Below, piece by piece: positions 34,040 to 45,403 of a stretch of DNA of 64,000 nt (position 1 is its first letter; each line of letters opens with the position of its first letter). The notes below the pieces were generated by a model. It worked only from the letters and a program-made list of their open reading frames with translations, had not been told where the DNA came from and did no database searches. Source of the DNA: Cymodocea nodosa (lineage: Eukaryota > Streptophyta > Magnoliopsida > Alismatales > Cymodoceaceae); contig CM072339.1 of assembly GCA_036874045.1 (NCBI GenBank), forward strand, positions 12,779,501 to 12,843,500, written 5' to 3'. A program made the translations under genes and the position numbers.

Positions 34040-35280
34040 TTGAGTAATCCTCTACTCTGACTTCTTCTATAATTCCAAAGGAGTTTTTTGGTGTTTTCAG
34101 AATAGGTCTAAGTCTTTGTCCATTTACTTTAAATATATTCTGACTTTTAGGATTTTCAATTTCAATAGCTCCATAAGGATAAATATTTCAAACTATGTAA
34201 GGTCCTCCCCATCTAGATCTTAATTTTCCTAGATGGTTATAGAGTCTAGCCATATAAAGATATACTTCTTGTCCTATTTAAAAGCTTTTTGAAATAATTT
34301 TTCTATCATGCCAGAATTTAATTTTCTCTTTTTCTCTTACAGTCTTCAAATAAGCTTCATTTCTAAATTCTTCTAATTCAATTAGTTGCATTTTTCTATT
34401 TTCAGTAGCTTGATTTAAATTAGTATTCAGAGTTTTTAATGCCCAATAAGCTTTATGTTCTATTTCAGCAGGTAAATGACAACTTTTTTCATATACTAGC
34501 CTAAAAGGTGACATACCTAAGCTTGTTTTATAAGCAGTTCTATAAGCCCAAAGTGCATTTATCAATCTATTAGCCCAATCTGTTCTAGTAGGATTTACTA
34601 CTTTTTCTAAGATTAACTTAATTTGTTTGTTTGCACTTTCTACTTGTCCACTTGTTTGCGGATGATATGATGTTGCAATTTTGTGATTTACTCCATATTT
34701 CTTCATTAAGGCTTCAAAACTTCTATTACAAAAATGAGTTCCTCTATCACTGATAATAGCTTTAGGTATTCCAAATCTGGCAAATATATTTGTTCTTATA
34801 AAATGTATTACCACTTTGTTATCATTAGTTTTTGTAGGAATAGCTTCTATCCATTTAGATACATAAACTACCCCCAACAATATGTAATTAAATTAATTAG
34901 ACATAGGAAATGGACCCATAAAATTTATTCCCCACACATCAAAGATTTCAACCTCAACAATAGGATTAAGAAGTATCATATTCTTCTTTGATATTCTTCC
35001 TATTTGTTGATATCTTAAACAACTTAAGCAATATTTATGAGCATCTTTGAATAGTGTTGGCCAATAAAACCCATATTGTAGAATTTTTGCAGTAGTTTTC
35101 CTTGAACCAAAATGTCCTCCACAAGCTTGGTCATGATAGAAAGACAATATGCTTGGATATTCAGTTTCTAGAACACACCTCCTTAAAATCAGATCAGGAC
35201 ATTTCTTAAATAAGTATGGGTCTTCCCATAGCAATATTTTACTCTTGAGAAAAACAATTTCTTATCCTGTCTATTCCAAT
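34040..35280 (-). pseudogene. Athila-2 integrase, catalytic Asp changed
   Basis: Frames 35234-34893 and 34880-34278 join across a stop at 34892-34894 (Gln codon in the sisters). The N-terminal zinc region keeps H...H and a C-x2-C pair, CLRYQQ excepted. The core has WGINFMG where the other copies have WGIDFMG, so the first catalytic Asp is Asn. The second Asp (IISDRGTHF) and the Glu (SGQVESANK) are present. The C-terminal part (34270-34045) includes LRSRWGGPYIV and FKVNGQRLRPI. Confidence 0.9.
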
Positions 35281-35284
35281 CCTT

Positions 35285-36780
35285 AGGTGTTCAACTAGTT
35301 ACTAAGTAATTAACTATGTCTGCATACCAAGGCATTGTGTTGATGTTCATTAATTGTTCATTAGGAAAATTATCTTTAATTTCAATATTTGATTTTTCTA
35401 TTTGTAATCTTGATAAATGATTTGCTACTATATTCTCACAACCTTTTTTATCTTTAATTTCTAAATCAAATTCTTGTAATAATAATATCCATCGGATCAA
35501 TCTAGGTTTAGTCTCTTTTTTCTTTATTAGATGTTTAAGAGCTGAATGATCTGTGTATACTATCACTTTAGCTCCAATCATATATGATCTAAACTTTTCT
35601 AAGGCAAACACAACAGCTAATAATTCTTTTTCAGTAGTTGTGTAATTAACTTGAGCATCATTTAAGGTTTTGCTTGCATAATGAATCACTCTAGGAGATT
35701 TTTCTATTTTCTGTCCTAACATTGCTCGTACAGTAAAATCAGAAGCATCGCACATTAATTCAAATGGATGGTTCCAATCAGGTGCTTGAATTATAGGAGT
35801 TGAAATTAAGCTAGTCTTAAGTCTGAAAAATACTTCCTTGTAATTTTTATCAAAGTTAAATTGGACATCTTTTAATAGATTAGTTAAAGGTCTAGCTATT
35901 TTGTTAAAGTCTTTAATAAATCTTTGATAAAAACCAGCATGTCCTAGAAATGATCTAATATCTTTTACTGATTTAGGTTTTGGTAGATTAGAAATTACTT
36001 CTATTTTAGCTTTATCTACTTCCAACCCTTTCTTAGAAACAACATGCCCGAAGACTATTCCTTGTTTAACCATGAAGTGACATTTTTCCCAATTTAAAAC
36101 CAGATTTTTTTTCACACAACGTTTTAATATTTGTTCTAAATTGCTTAAACAAACTTCATATGTGTTGCCATACACTGTAAAATCATCCATAAATATTTCT
36201 AAGAAATCCTCAATCATTCTAGTAAATATGCCCTGCAAATACCTTTGAAATGTAGCTGGTGCATTGCATAATCCGAATGGCATTCTCTTAAAAGCATAAG
36301 TTTCATTAGGACAGGTGAACGTTGTTTTCTCTTGATCCTCTAATGCTACTGGAATTTGATTATAACCTGAATATTTGTCTAGGAAACAAAAATATTCTTG
36401 CCCTGCTAATCTTTCTAGCATTCGATCTATAAAATGTAAGGGAAAATGATATTTCCTAGTCACAACATTCAGCTTTCTATAGTCTATACATACTCTCCAG
36501 CCTGATTGAATTCCAGTAGGTATCAAGTCTTAACTTTCATTCTTAATAACTATTAATCCTGATTTCTTGGGAACTACATGGATTGGGCTAACCCACAAGC
36601 TATCAGAAATCGGATAAATTATGTCATTATTTAACCATTTCACTATTTCCTTCTTGACTACTTCTTTGAGGTTTAGATTTAATCTCCTCTCAGGAATTAT
36701 AACAAGTTTAGCATTTTCTTCTAAATATATGTGGTGACAGCATAAAGTTGAACTTAACCTTTTATATCAGTCATAGTCCA
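35285..36780 (-). pseudogene. Athila-2 reverse transcriptase and RNase H, nearly intact
   Basis: A 411-residue open frame (36526-35291) is the best-kept enzyme in the window. RT has [38 protein letters not shown], the active site FMDDFTVYG and [16 protein letters not shown]. RNase H has the acidic residues in [19 protein letters not shown] and YTDHSAL. The chromatographic end [18 protein letters not shown] leads into integrase. The first part of RT (36770-36530, KKSGLIVI and PERRLNLNL-like) is separated by stops near 36530 and 36640. Confidence 0.93.
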
Positions 36781-37620
36781 TCCTATTGCTTCTTTATAAC
36801 TCTTTATTACATCTTTTAATTTAGCTATTTGATCCTCTTTTAAATATGAAGCAATAATGATTGGATAGGTTCGTTTATCTTCCAGAAATATATAAGTTAA
36901 TTCAGGAGGTAAATGTTTTAATTTTAAATGCTACCCATTAGAAGCTAGAGCTCCTAATTGAACATCATTATTTTCTAAATTAATTTCTTCCAGATCTCCT
37001 TCTATATTTATGCTTTCACTTTCCTTTAAAGGTTGAAAATTGATTTGCCTATTTAATTCTTCTTGAATCACAACATCTAACATATCTCCTTCATCCTCTA
37101 AAAAGTCTATGGTATGTAAGGACATTTCTAATTCCTCAAACCTTTCTGATTTGAAAATATTTAATTGAGTATCCTCATTACCATATGCTAACTTCATTAC
37201 TCCAGTTTTATAATATATAACAGCTCCTGATGTTGCTAAAAATGGCCTTCCCAAAATTAAAGATGTATCACTATTTTTAAGCTTAATTTGTTGGGAATCC
37301 AAAATTACAATATCAATAGGATATATAAAGTTTTTGATTTTAATTAAGACATCCTCTATTTTTCCTCTAGGGTATCTTATACTTCTATCAGCTAATTGAA
37401 TAACCGTACTAGTAAGAGTTAAGCCTTCTAATCCTAAGGATGCAAATATATTACTTGGCATAACATTTATACCTGCACCTAAGTTTATTAAGGTTCTTTC
37501 TAAAATGGTGTTTCCTATGGTGCATGATATAACAGGGATTCCAGGATTAGATAACTTTTTAGGAATTTGTGGCAGAAATAGGGAACTACTTTGCTCAGCT
37601 AAAAAGACTTTTTTAAGAAC
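36781..37620 (-). pseudogene. Athila-2 aspartic protease region
   Basis: 37461-36931 is open. The active-site segment just upstream reads LINLGAGINVMPSN, so the catalytic Asp of DLGA appears as Asn in this copy. QLADRSIRYPRGKIEDVLIK and LILGRPFLATSGA follow as in other Athila proteases. The frame upstream (37620-37462) is continuous with gag in the sister copies but has a stop here. Confidence 0.85.
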
Positions 37621-38673
37621 TTTTCACTCTCTTTTCTTAGTACACCAATCCTTCAAAAATTTAGCACAAGGTGGCATTTTCTGCAATAGATTTAACAAGG
37701 GAATGTTAACTTGTACTTTTTCAAAAATTTCTCTGATTTTTTCTTATTTTTCAGGTATTGTTTGTTGTAATCTTTCAGGATAGGGTGCTAAAGATTTTGA
37801 TTTCAAAGATTCTTTTTCTTTCAGTTGATTTGTTTGATCATTTTTAGCTTCATTAGCAGATTCAGATTGTTCTTTAGTGATTTCTAGATTTTCGGCTATT
37901 ACATTTTCATTATCATTTTGATTTTTACTCTTATCCACCTTCATATCATTTTCATTTTGAGTTCTTGGTGGTATATTAGTTCCAAATCTTAATGTTACAC
38001 ATACATCTTCCAAATTTTCATTACTCTTATGATGTTTTTGTATATCATTTTCATGTTTATGATCTTCAATTGTTTTTAGTTTTAAAGTGCATTCTTTAAA
38101 TTCTCTTACATTAATATTTTCTTTTGACTGTGTATTTTGCAAATTATGCAGGTTTATAACATTATAATTTTCATTGTCATGTTGCATAACTTGTATTTTC
38201 ATTGTATATTCGTCTAATGCTTTTAGTTTTCTTTCCAAATCATCTAATTTCATTGCACTCCATTTTTGATCAATTTTCATTATGATTTTTTCAGTTTCGT
38301 AAATTATATCCTTTTAAGGTTTTGAATATGCTTCTTTATAATTTAATTGGTTGACTTTTTATTGCTGACACATAAAGTATTCCAATTTGTCAAGGTTTTG
38401 CTCTATACTACGCTCCAGTCTGTCATACCTATCCTAAACTTCTATGTCTCTCAACATATTACACATTCTATACTGACCATCAATTGGGTAAACTATAGGA
38501 TTCTCATACTCGGCTCTATTATATTGAGGATAATTCATTTGTTGTTCATGGGATCTAACCATCTGTAAATGTCTCAGTTTCAAATAGTCAGAAATGTCAT
38601 ATCCTTCAGAATTGCAGAATTCACATATGCTAATTACAGGTTTCAGAAATCTTTGAGCATAAGCATATGCCAT
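37621..38673 (-). pseudogene. Athila-2 gag C-terminal (zinc-knuckle) region
   Basis: It starts at ATG 38671-38673 (MAYAYAQRFLKP), 120 bases after the PBS. The knuckle CEFCNSEGYDISDY has lost the His and the last Cys (Tyr in both places), so it would not bind zinc. A linker with ELERKLKALDEYTMK-like heptads and an acidic tail runs to APYPERLQQTIPEK before protease. There is a stop at 38433 (the sister copies have Trp nearby). No capsid domain is present. Confidence 0.85.
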
Positions 38674-38739
38674 ATTCTCAATTACAGAAGAAAACACACA
38701 ACTCTTTAGCTATTAAAACAAAACAGCTCTAACAGTTGC

Positions 38740-38794
38740 TTATATTAATTCAATTCAATTCAAGTCAATTTAATTTAATTCAATTCAATTCAAT
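38740..38794. repeat. (AATTC)n pentanucleotide repeat in the Athila-2 leader
   Basis: About ten imperfect copies of ATTCA/AATTC lie directly beside the PBS, where the other copies have the conserved GATTGAGAAGC leader. It is private to Athila-2. Confidence 0.9.
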
Positions 38795-38812
38795 TCCTTG
38801 GCAACGGCGCCA
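38795..38812 (-). other. Primer binding site, tRNA-Asp (Athila-2)
   Basis: The minus strand reads TGGCGCCGTTGCCAAGGA, 16 of 18 matches to the complement of tRNA-Asp(GTC). It is separated from the LTR end by seven bases (AGTTTTA). Confidence 0.93.
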
Positions 38813-40033
38813 TAAAACTTGTTTGCGTTTTCCCAGCACTACACCAGAATATCTGATTAGATCTCCAATAACGTACCAGAAAAACTTGGATTTGTTACTT
38901 AGTTAATTTATCTTTATGCCTATTCTTTTTCTTTAAGAAGTAAACAAACAACCTTTAATACAATTTAAATATTAATTCCAATTTGTACTTTAACTGCAAG
39001 TGCACAGTGTCTATTGTGTTAGTGTACAAGTACAGGTCGATCCCAGAGGGAATTACTGAAGAATTTTAGAACTATTCGTTTGTTAACAATCAAATTTATA
39101 TATTCAACAAGCTCTCTGTTGAATTACAATTAACTCAATGGATAAAGTTCGTTGAGTTATGGCTAACTCAACGGACTAACCTCGTGGACTTAAGTTAACT
39201 CCATGAGTCTGTCTTTTCTTTTTAATACTACTATTTACAAAGGAATTTGGCCAACCATTGGGCAATTCCATAGATTGTAAATAACATCAATTAAGCTCTT
39301 TAATGTTAGTAAACATTGGATTTATCATTAAGCAATACTAACATTCAGATAATTCAAACAGTAACCATTAAAATCTTTAAGTTTTTTGAACGAACCAATT
39401 TCAGTAAACTGTAAAACTAAAACAAACATAAAACAATCACAACACTGACAAAGATAACATTAATCACGATATAACACTCAAATACAACATACAAACATAG
39501 ATAAATTGTTTTTGGTATTTTTGTTTTAATATGAACATGGAAATGGGCGAAAGGTGAAATGTAAAGTAATCTCACTCGACAGTAAATACTTCCGACACTA
39601 CTTGCAATGCGATTACACCATTGAAAATTAAACCACTTACAATTCTGTCTCCTCTCCCTATAGAATCGCGAGTCTAGAATTGCAAGATAATCTTCTCTTC
39701 AGCATACAGGCATCAACCCGAAGCCAAGACTAAAAGCTTTACGATCTCCTGAAATATGAGTCGGCACTTGGTGAAAATGGCTTCCCTTCCTGCGACGCGA
39801 TCACTCCTCATAGTGGTTGTCAGGCACTGTGTTTGGCTCGAAATCAACCCGACATCAAGAAAGTATTCTCACAGACCTCTGATGGTTGGTGATTATGGTG
39901 GATATGGTGGTGGTAACAATGGTTGGTGTGGTACTTTGGAGAATTGCCGATACTGCCTGCAGAAAGCTCGGTACTCCTCCTTTGTACACACTTGCCATCC
40001 ATCGATCACACACACACCTCTTTTTCTTCTTTT

Positions 40034-40041
40034 CTTTTATA
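40034..40041 (-). promoter_or_regulatory. TATA box of the Athila-2 5' LTR
   Basis: TATAAAAG on the minus strand, at the same relative place as in the LTRs of Athila-1 and Athila-3. It is likely the start region for the Athila-2 RNA. The 3' LTR lacks it because of its deletion. Confidence 0.6.
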
Positions 40042-40259
40042 TTTCTTCAGTAATAACTACTTCTACTTGAATGATCGGTTGGATTTCCTTCATTCATATC
40101 AACAGCGATGATTTCTTCTCCCTGTGCAATACATGTAATCGTGGTTTTTCTTCCAACTGTCCTGTTTCTACAACCGCTACAGTGGCATATTAGAAAATAA
40201 ATAGTCCGTGGAGTTACAAATAACTCAACAGACTTTCTTCGTTGATTTAACTATAAAAC

Positions 40260-40740
40260 ACGTGCATAAATTTAACTATCCGATGCTTAGGTACATTTCG
40301 GATACTTATAAACTTAATTATCCGATGTTCAGATGCATTTTAGATAGTTATAGCTAACTCACCGATATATAACTTAAGTAAATCTACCAGATCTCGACAC
40401 GTTTCAACAGCAATTTAATAATAAAATATACATTTCGGAGAGTTACAGGTCTAACTATCCAATGCTCAGATGCATTTCGGATAGTTACAGCTAACTCACT
40501 GAAAATCCACTTAAGTCACTTTACCAGTACATGACACGTGTCCACAGCTATTTTATAAATAAAAAGAGATTTGAGAGGGTTACACATATAACTGTTCGAT
40601 GCCCAACTGCAATTTTAGATAGTTAGAGATAACTCACCGAAAGTTCACTTAAGTCATGCATTATGGTTTTGACATGTGTACTTTAGGAAATAATAAAATA
40701 TTCTTTCAAAACATAATTGTTCGGCAATTTAAACATAACT
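40260..40740 (-). repeat. U3 tandem repeats in the Athila-2 5' LTR
   Basis: About three imperfect units of 110-140 bp. Each contains, on the plus strand, ATCCGATG(C/T)(T/C)CA, ATTTCGGATAGTTA, TAACTCACCGA, ACTTAAGT and GACACGTGTC or its variants. Some of the same modules appear in the SIRE LTRs. Confidence 0.75.
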
Positions 40741-41041
40741 ATCTGACATGTTCGGTCTGCTAAACATAACTGTCTAAAATATGTTCGATATGTTAAACAT
40801 AACTGTCCGGAATATCAGAAAATTTGGATACTTAAGAATTTCACAGCTTGCAACTTACTGACAGTTCAGAAATGTACTAAATTGACATTAATTCCCCAAA
40901 ATTAAGTTGATTCTTCAATTAAAGCATATAACAGTGCAATTATAATATAATGGCTTAATTCTCATATGATAAGCTAAATATTATACAATAAACCATTATT
41001 TAACCGTTAATAATATGCACTTTTTCATTCTAAACACTTTT

Positions 41042-41258
41042 CAATAAAAACACATGTTAACTTAACGTTTAGTTAAATGAGAAATTAGTGCAACAAAATG
41101 ACTAGTTATTAACTTCAGATCTAATATAGACAAGTATTTATATTAGTAATCTTTTTCTGTATTAATTGATGATTTTAATTTCTTTTCATAAGCAATAGTA
41201 ATTGAGCAAATATGATTATTTTCATTCAGCACACATCATCAAAACAAAATACTCAACA
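41042..41258 (-). repeat. 5' LTR of the SIRE-type element, 5' portion
   Basis: It continues the LTR interrupted at 26865 and ends at CTCAACA (minus-strand start TGTTGAG), directly before the AACAG duplication. It matches 18896-19114. Confidence 0.93.
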
Positions 41259-41263
41259 AACAG

Positions 41264-42852
41264 CATCAAGAAGCCACTGCTAGACCTATTGTAAGAGGAG
41301 TTGAAGCTGGTTCTTCAAGACCAACAATTATAGAAAAAGTTAAACAGGAAGAGCTAGTACCTATGGCTCAAAGGCCTGTAGAGCTTATTTTTGTAGATTT
41401 AATCTTAGAAGAAGAAGAGGAAGACCAAACACAATTAATCAGAAGAAGGAAAGGAAAAGAGATAGTGCTTGAACATCAATGAGAGATTAAATCTAAGATG
41501 CAAATATCAGTAGGGCTTGTAGAGCCAATTTTTGTAAACTTGCTATCCAATTTTGAGGAGCAGGAGCAACAGCAGCAAGAGTAAAGAGAAGAAGAAAAAC
41601 AGGCTGAAACTAATCTACAGCCTGTACAAGCAGAAGAAACAGAAATTAGGGCAAAAATTGATTTGCCCGTAGCTCCATCCCAATCTGCCATAGAATCAGA
41701 AAGAACAGTGACAATGTAGATTGGTAGTCAGGATGAAGAAGAAAAGAAAAAATTGAACAAGAAGCTGAACAAGTACATATGGAAAGAGATGACTCAATAG
41801 ATTCCACTAAAGAGCAAGAAACTCTTCAATAAATTTTGGATAGAACTCAAGATAGAGTGGAGAGTTCTACCAGCTCACCACCACAGACAAAAGCAAAAGC
41901 AAAAATGTAGGAATCTTCAGAGCATTTTCAGTCTATTCAAGTTCAGCACATGGAAGAGGAAGTTCAAGAACAAACCCCTTTGGACCAACAAATTTACATT
42001 CCTGACCCGATTGAAGCAACAGTTTTAAATGAAGTATACTTTTGGAGTTAGGAAGTATATAATAAGTACCAAGAGATTAGGGGTTATGATATCATATATA
42101 GTAGACCTGTAAATTGGGACGGGATGCAAGAAATTAAGGATTTATTTGAGTTCCAAGGTCTATTGTAGTTTATTTCTCAAGAAAGAGGGCATATAGTATA
42201 TGAGAATCTAGTGTTTTGCTTTTATGCAAATTTAAGAGAAGGAGAAAGAGGATTAATTTTCAACATAGAGCAAGCTGATGTATAGATAACACTAGAGCTT
42301 CTTCACAACATTTTAGGATTAAAGAATGAAGGACTAGAAATTCTGGAAAGTACAACTGCAGTCGAGTAGACAAAACAGATCATGAAGGAGTATTTAGCTA
42401 TCAATCCTAGTGTGCCATTGGTAAATAGACTGAAGCACTTAAATGGTAAAGCACACATGATAGCTAACATTTTAATTAAAAATGTCTACCAACGACAAGG
42501 CCATGATATAGAACTATGTCAATTTGTCAAATGGGCCACATATGCAGTTGTGAACAGAATTCAGATAAATTGGTCAGTAGTTTTTATCTCCAAGTTGAGA
42601 GCAATAAAGAAAAAATTATTTTATGGAGATCTGATTCCACTATTGATGGTAGACAGTATTGATTTCACGAAATGGGCATCCAAAAGGATAAGATCAACAA
42701 CCATTTCAGTGAAAGAATATAGAAATTATGCTGCTATAGAGATTGCTGAACTTTCTAGAGGAATTACAAGAGCTGTAGAGAGGATAAATCAATTAGAGCA
42801 ACAATTAGAAAAACTCTAGAAGGAAGTAGATGAACTTAGGAGAAAATATTAA
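41264..42852 (+). pseudogene. Athila-1 env-position ORF, part 2
   Basis: It resumes at HQEATARP after the SIRE insertion, in the frame left at 17420. It has a Glu/Gln-rich middle, then the globular domain, best kept in 42382-42819 (AINPSVPLVNRLKHLNGKAH, NRIQINWSVVF, KLFYGDLIPLLMV). It ends in a leucine-rich coiled coil (INQLEQQLEKL) and the stop at 42850-42852. Stops at about 41480, 41581, 41717 and several from 41830 to 42370 break it. It matches 31277-33486 along its length. Confidence 0.82.
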
Positions 42853-43785
42853 ATTGTATTATTCATCTACTTGTATATATTTGTATGAAAAATATCTAAT
42901 TGATTGTAATGTAAACTATTCATATAAATGAATATATGCTTTTTAGATGTGTTTGCATTTATGTTTGAGAATGATGTAATGGATGAATTATCTTGAATAT
43001 TATATAATTGTTTGAACAAGATGCAAGATTGTTTAAAAGATATACAAATTTGCTGAATGATAGGACTAAATGCAAGATAACTAGTTAATGCTTGAAAATA
43101 GCTGCATGCTGTAAAGTAAAATATAAATTCTGCATAACATGAAGTGAACTACAAGTTAAATATTTATATAATGTTCAAATTTAAATGAGTTTTTAATTAG
43201 AACACTGGAATAATGACATGTATTTAACTTTATTTAAGTTGACAAAATGCAGGAGAAAAAAAAAAGAAAAGAACTTAATGCGAGGAGTAAGTTTTAGAAA
43301 TTTGCCAAATGTTAACTCAACGAAGTAAGTTTGTTGAGTTAACCTTAACTCCACGAGGTCAATAATATAATATAAGGTCACTCCGTTGAGTTATTTGTAA
43401 CTCAACGAAGTTAGTCCGTGGAGTTAGTAATAGTAACTGAAGCTAGTTCATTGAGTTAACTATAACTCAACGAGGTTAGTTCGTGGATTAAGCTAAACAA
43501 TTATTCTTTTAGCCACGAATGAAACTTCATGGGTTTAGCGGTTACTGAAAATTTGAAATTAGAAGTGGAATACATACCCATAAAAATAGGAACCACACTA
43601 CATGTTACAAGACACACTCTTGCAACGAGATTCATTTGCTTTATGGACGTACATTATAAATATAGAATAGAATGTTATTTACAAGTTACTAACACTTGAG
43701 AAAAGAAAATTCGTTGGAACTGGAAGGAGAAGCAGTTGATTCAACTTCATCCATCAACAGCTATTTACTGAATATAAAGCTTTAG
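42853..43785 (+). other. Athila-1 spacer and F-box leader
   Basis: 42853-43300 is AT-rich and noncoding. 43310-43500 contains six or more TTGAGTTA/TAACTCAA or GTGGAGTTA dyads. 43590-43785 matches the F-box leader of Athila-2 (30075-30290) up to 'aaagctttagact', where a foreign segment begins. Confidence 0.7.
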
Positions 43786-45394
43786 ACTGTTATGTAATTA
43801 ATCTTTTGCAATTTTACTTTATGTTAAGAGTTTATGAGCACATGAATTCGTTCTCCTAGCACTAAATGATTAGTAAGAATACCTACATAGGATTATTCAA
43901 CATAGAGACACACTAAAATATTTTCTGAATTGGACTTCAACGAAATCCTTAGGGGTGTAGCTAACCTTTCTTTAAAAGAGAACGAAGATGTGGTTGCTCC
44001 AGTAGAGAAACCATTAGGGGAAATTCTATATCCTGAATTAGTTGATGAACCTTCATGTATTCGATTGCCAAACTTTGAGGGAGATAAGTTTGAATTGAAA
44101 TCTAATTATATCAGTCAATTGGCACATTTTCATGGATTAGAAAGAGAGGATGCCTATTATTTCCTTAGAGAATTTAACGAAGTTTGTCAAATGATGAAAA
44201 TGTTGAATATTAGTATAGATGCTATTAAACTTAGACATATCTCTTTTGCTTTAAAAGACATAACTAAGAGATGGTTATATACTTTGTCGCCTGATTCAAT
44301 TTCTACATGGACTAAATTTTGCTCTGTTTTTCTAGAAAAATATTATCCAACACATAAAACAATTAAAAGGAAAAAGGAAATATTAATGTGTAGCCAAAAA
44401 TAGGGAGAATCATTCTAGAAATATTTTGAAAGATTTAAAGATTTATTGACTCAATGTCTACATCATGAAATGAGTAAAACACAATTAATAGGTATTATTT
44501 ATGAAGGCATAGATGTTTCAACGAAATCTTTATTAGAATCTACTTGTTAGAATGGATTTTTAAAATTGTGTAGTGAAGAAGCATGGGCATATTTAGAAAA
44601 CTTTGCAAAAAGAACTGCACAGTGGGAAAACTCAGCTGAAGTTATTACAGATAAAAGAATATTGCTAAGGTGAATGCATGAAATAGATTCAAGCACTATG
44701 CTTGAAGTTAAATTAACTGAATTAACAAAGAAAATAGAAGAGTTATCATTAAATCAAAAGCTAGCAGAAAAGAATGCAAACGTTAATGATCTAGATATTA
44801 TTTATGCTAGAAACCAGAAAGATAACTTTGAAAATTTTTATAACCCTAATTGGAGAAATCCCCCGAATCTATCTTGGAGAAACAACAATTTCCAAGGAGG
44901 AGAAAATATAAATGACAAAAATATAAGTTATGAAGCTTTAATTGAATAAGGATCTAGAATATAGAAATTAAAAAAGATAATCCAACAATTAAACAATCGT
45001 GTAGATCTTGTATTTGGAAATGCTACAATTTAAAATCAAAATATGAATAGAAATATACCCCCTAGACAGAAGGAATCAATGGAAGTTAAACTTATTGGAG
45101 GATTGCCAATGCAAGCAGTACATAACCTTGTCAATAGAACTGTTAATGAAATTGATACCTCCTTTGGGAGGGTAATTGAATGAAACAGTATAATTGAAGT
45201 AACTATGTATAATATGGTAATTAGAAAAATATAAAAAAGAAAAAAAATGTAAGTTTAATTATAGTTAGTAGTATCATAGAGTTATTACTTAACTCAATGA
45301 ACTTAGTCTGTTGAGTTATGACCTAACTCCACGAGGGTGTGAAGTAGCTATGTTAATTTTGTCTCTGTTAAATTTTTGTTTATGTTATATAGAA
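43786..45394 (+). pseudogene. Displaced Athila gag capsid region inside the F-box leader
   Basis: This segment is absent from Athila-2, whose sequence runs straight from the equivalent of 43785 to that of 45395. From about 43840 it encodes a decayed Athila gag. A start-like MNSFS and YIGLFNIETH are followed, after a frameshift, by the open frame 43930-44403 with the capsid (IRLPNFEGDKFELKSNYISQ, LKDITKRWLYTL, FLEKYYPTHK). 44674-44949 then gives the post-capsid part (NFYNPNWRNPPNLSWRNN). The zinc knuckle normally found before that last motif is missing. The segment ends with TTGAGTTA-type dyads (45285-45340). The host-element bases at the two joins abut cleanly; 'gttat' occurs just inside both ends. 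Confidence 0.85.
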
Positions 45395-45403
45395 TCACAA
45401 CAG

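Larger units (their letters stand above)
26866..41036 (-). mobile_element. Athila-2: complete minus-strand Athila-type element carrying an F-box gene
   Basis: The element is 14,171 bp with both ends and a 5-bp target duplication. Minus-strand order: 5' LTR (41036-38820), PBS, AATTC repeat leader, zinc-knuckle gag, protease, RT and RNase H, integrase, dyad-rich spacer, env-position ORF, second dyad-rich spacer, F-box gene, conserved noncoding block, PPT, 3' LTR (27184-26866). No capsid domain is found. It is the youngest layer of the nest. Confidence 0.93.
38820..41036 (-). repeat. 5' LTR of Athila-2
   Basis: The LTR is 2217 bp. The minus strand starts TGTTTAGAATGAAAAAGTGC and ends CGCAAACA. 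It carries about three U3 tandem units (40260-40740), a TATA box (40034-40041), TTGAGTTA/TAACTCAA dyads (39115-39215) and the U5 block near 39010-39050 with 'acaggtcgatcccagaggga'. The open stretch 39756-40070 is not considered a gene. Confidence 0.92.
17421..41258 (-). mobile_element. SIRE-type Copia element with Athila-2 nested in its 5' LTR
   Basis: Minus-strand order: 5' LTR (41258-41042 and 26865-25385, split by Athila-2), PBS for initiator tRNA-Met, gag N-terminus, RT and RNase H, about 1 kb conserved noncoding block, env-position ORF, PPT, 3' LTR (19114-17421). Protease and integrase are deleted. Its own length without Athila-2 is about 9.7 kb. The RT motifs ([28 protein letters not shown]) and the post-pol ORF are characteristic of the SIRE/Maximus lineage. 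Confidence 0.9.

Noticed and set aside
39756..40070. Two open frames of 104 and 62 codons, one with a Gly/Tyr-rich part
   Set aside because: They lie wholly within the Athila-2 5' LTR on the strand opposite to the element. The other LTR copies do not keep the frame.
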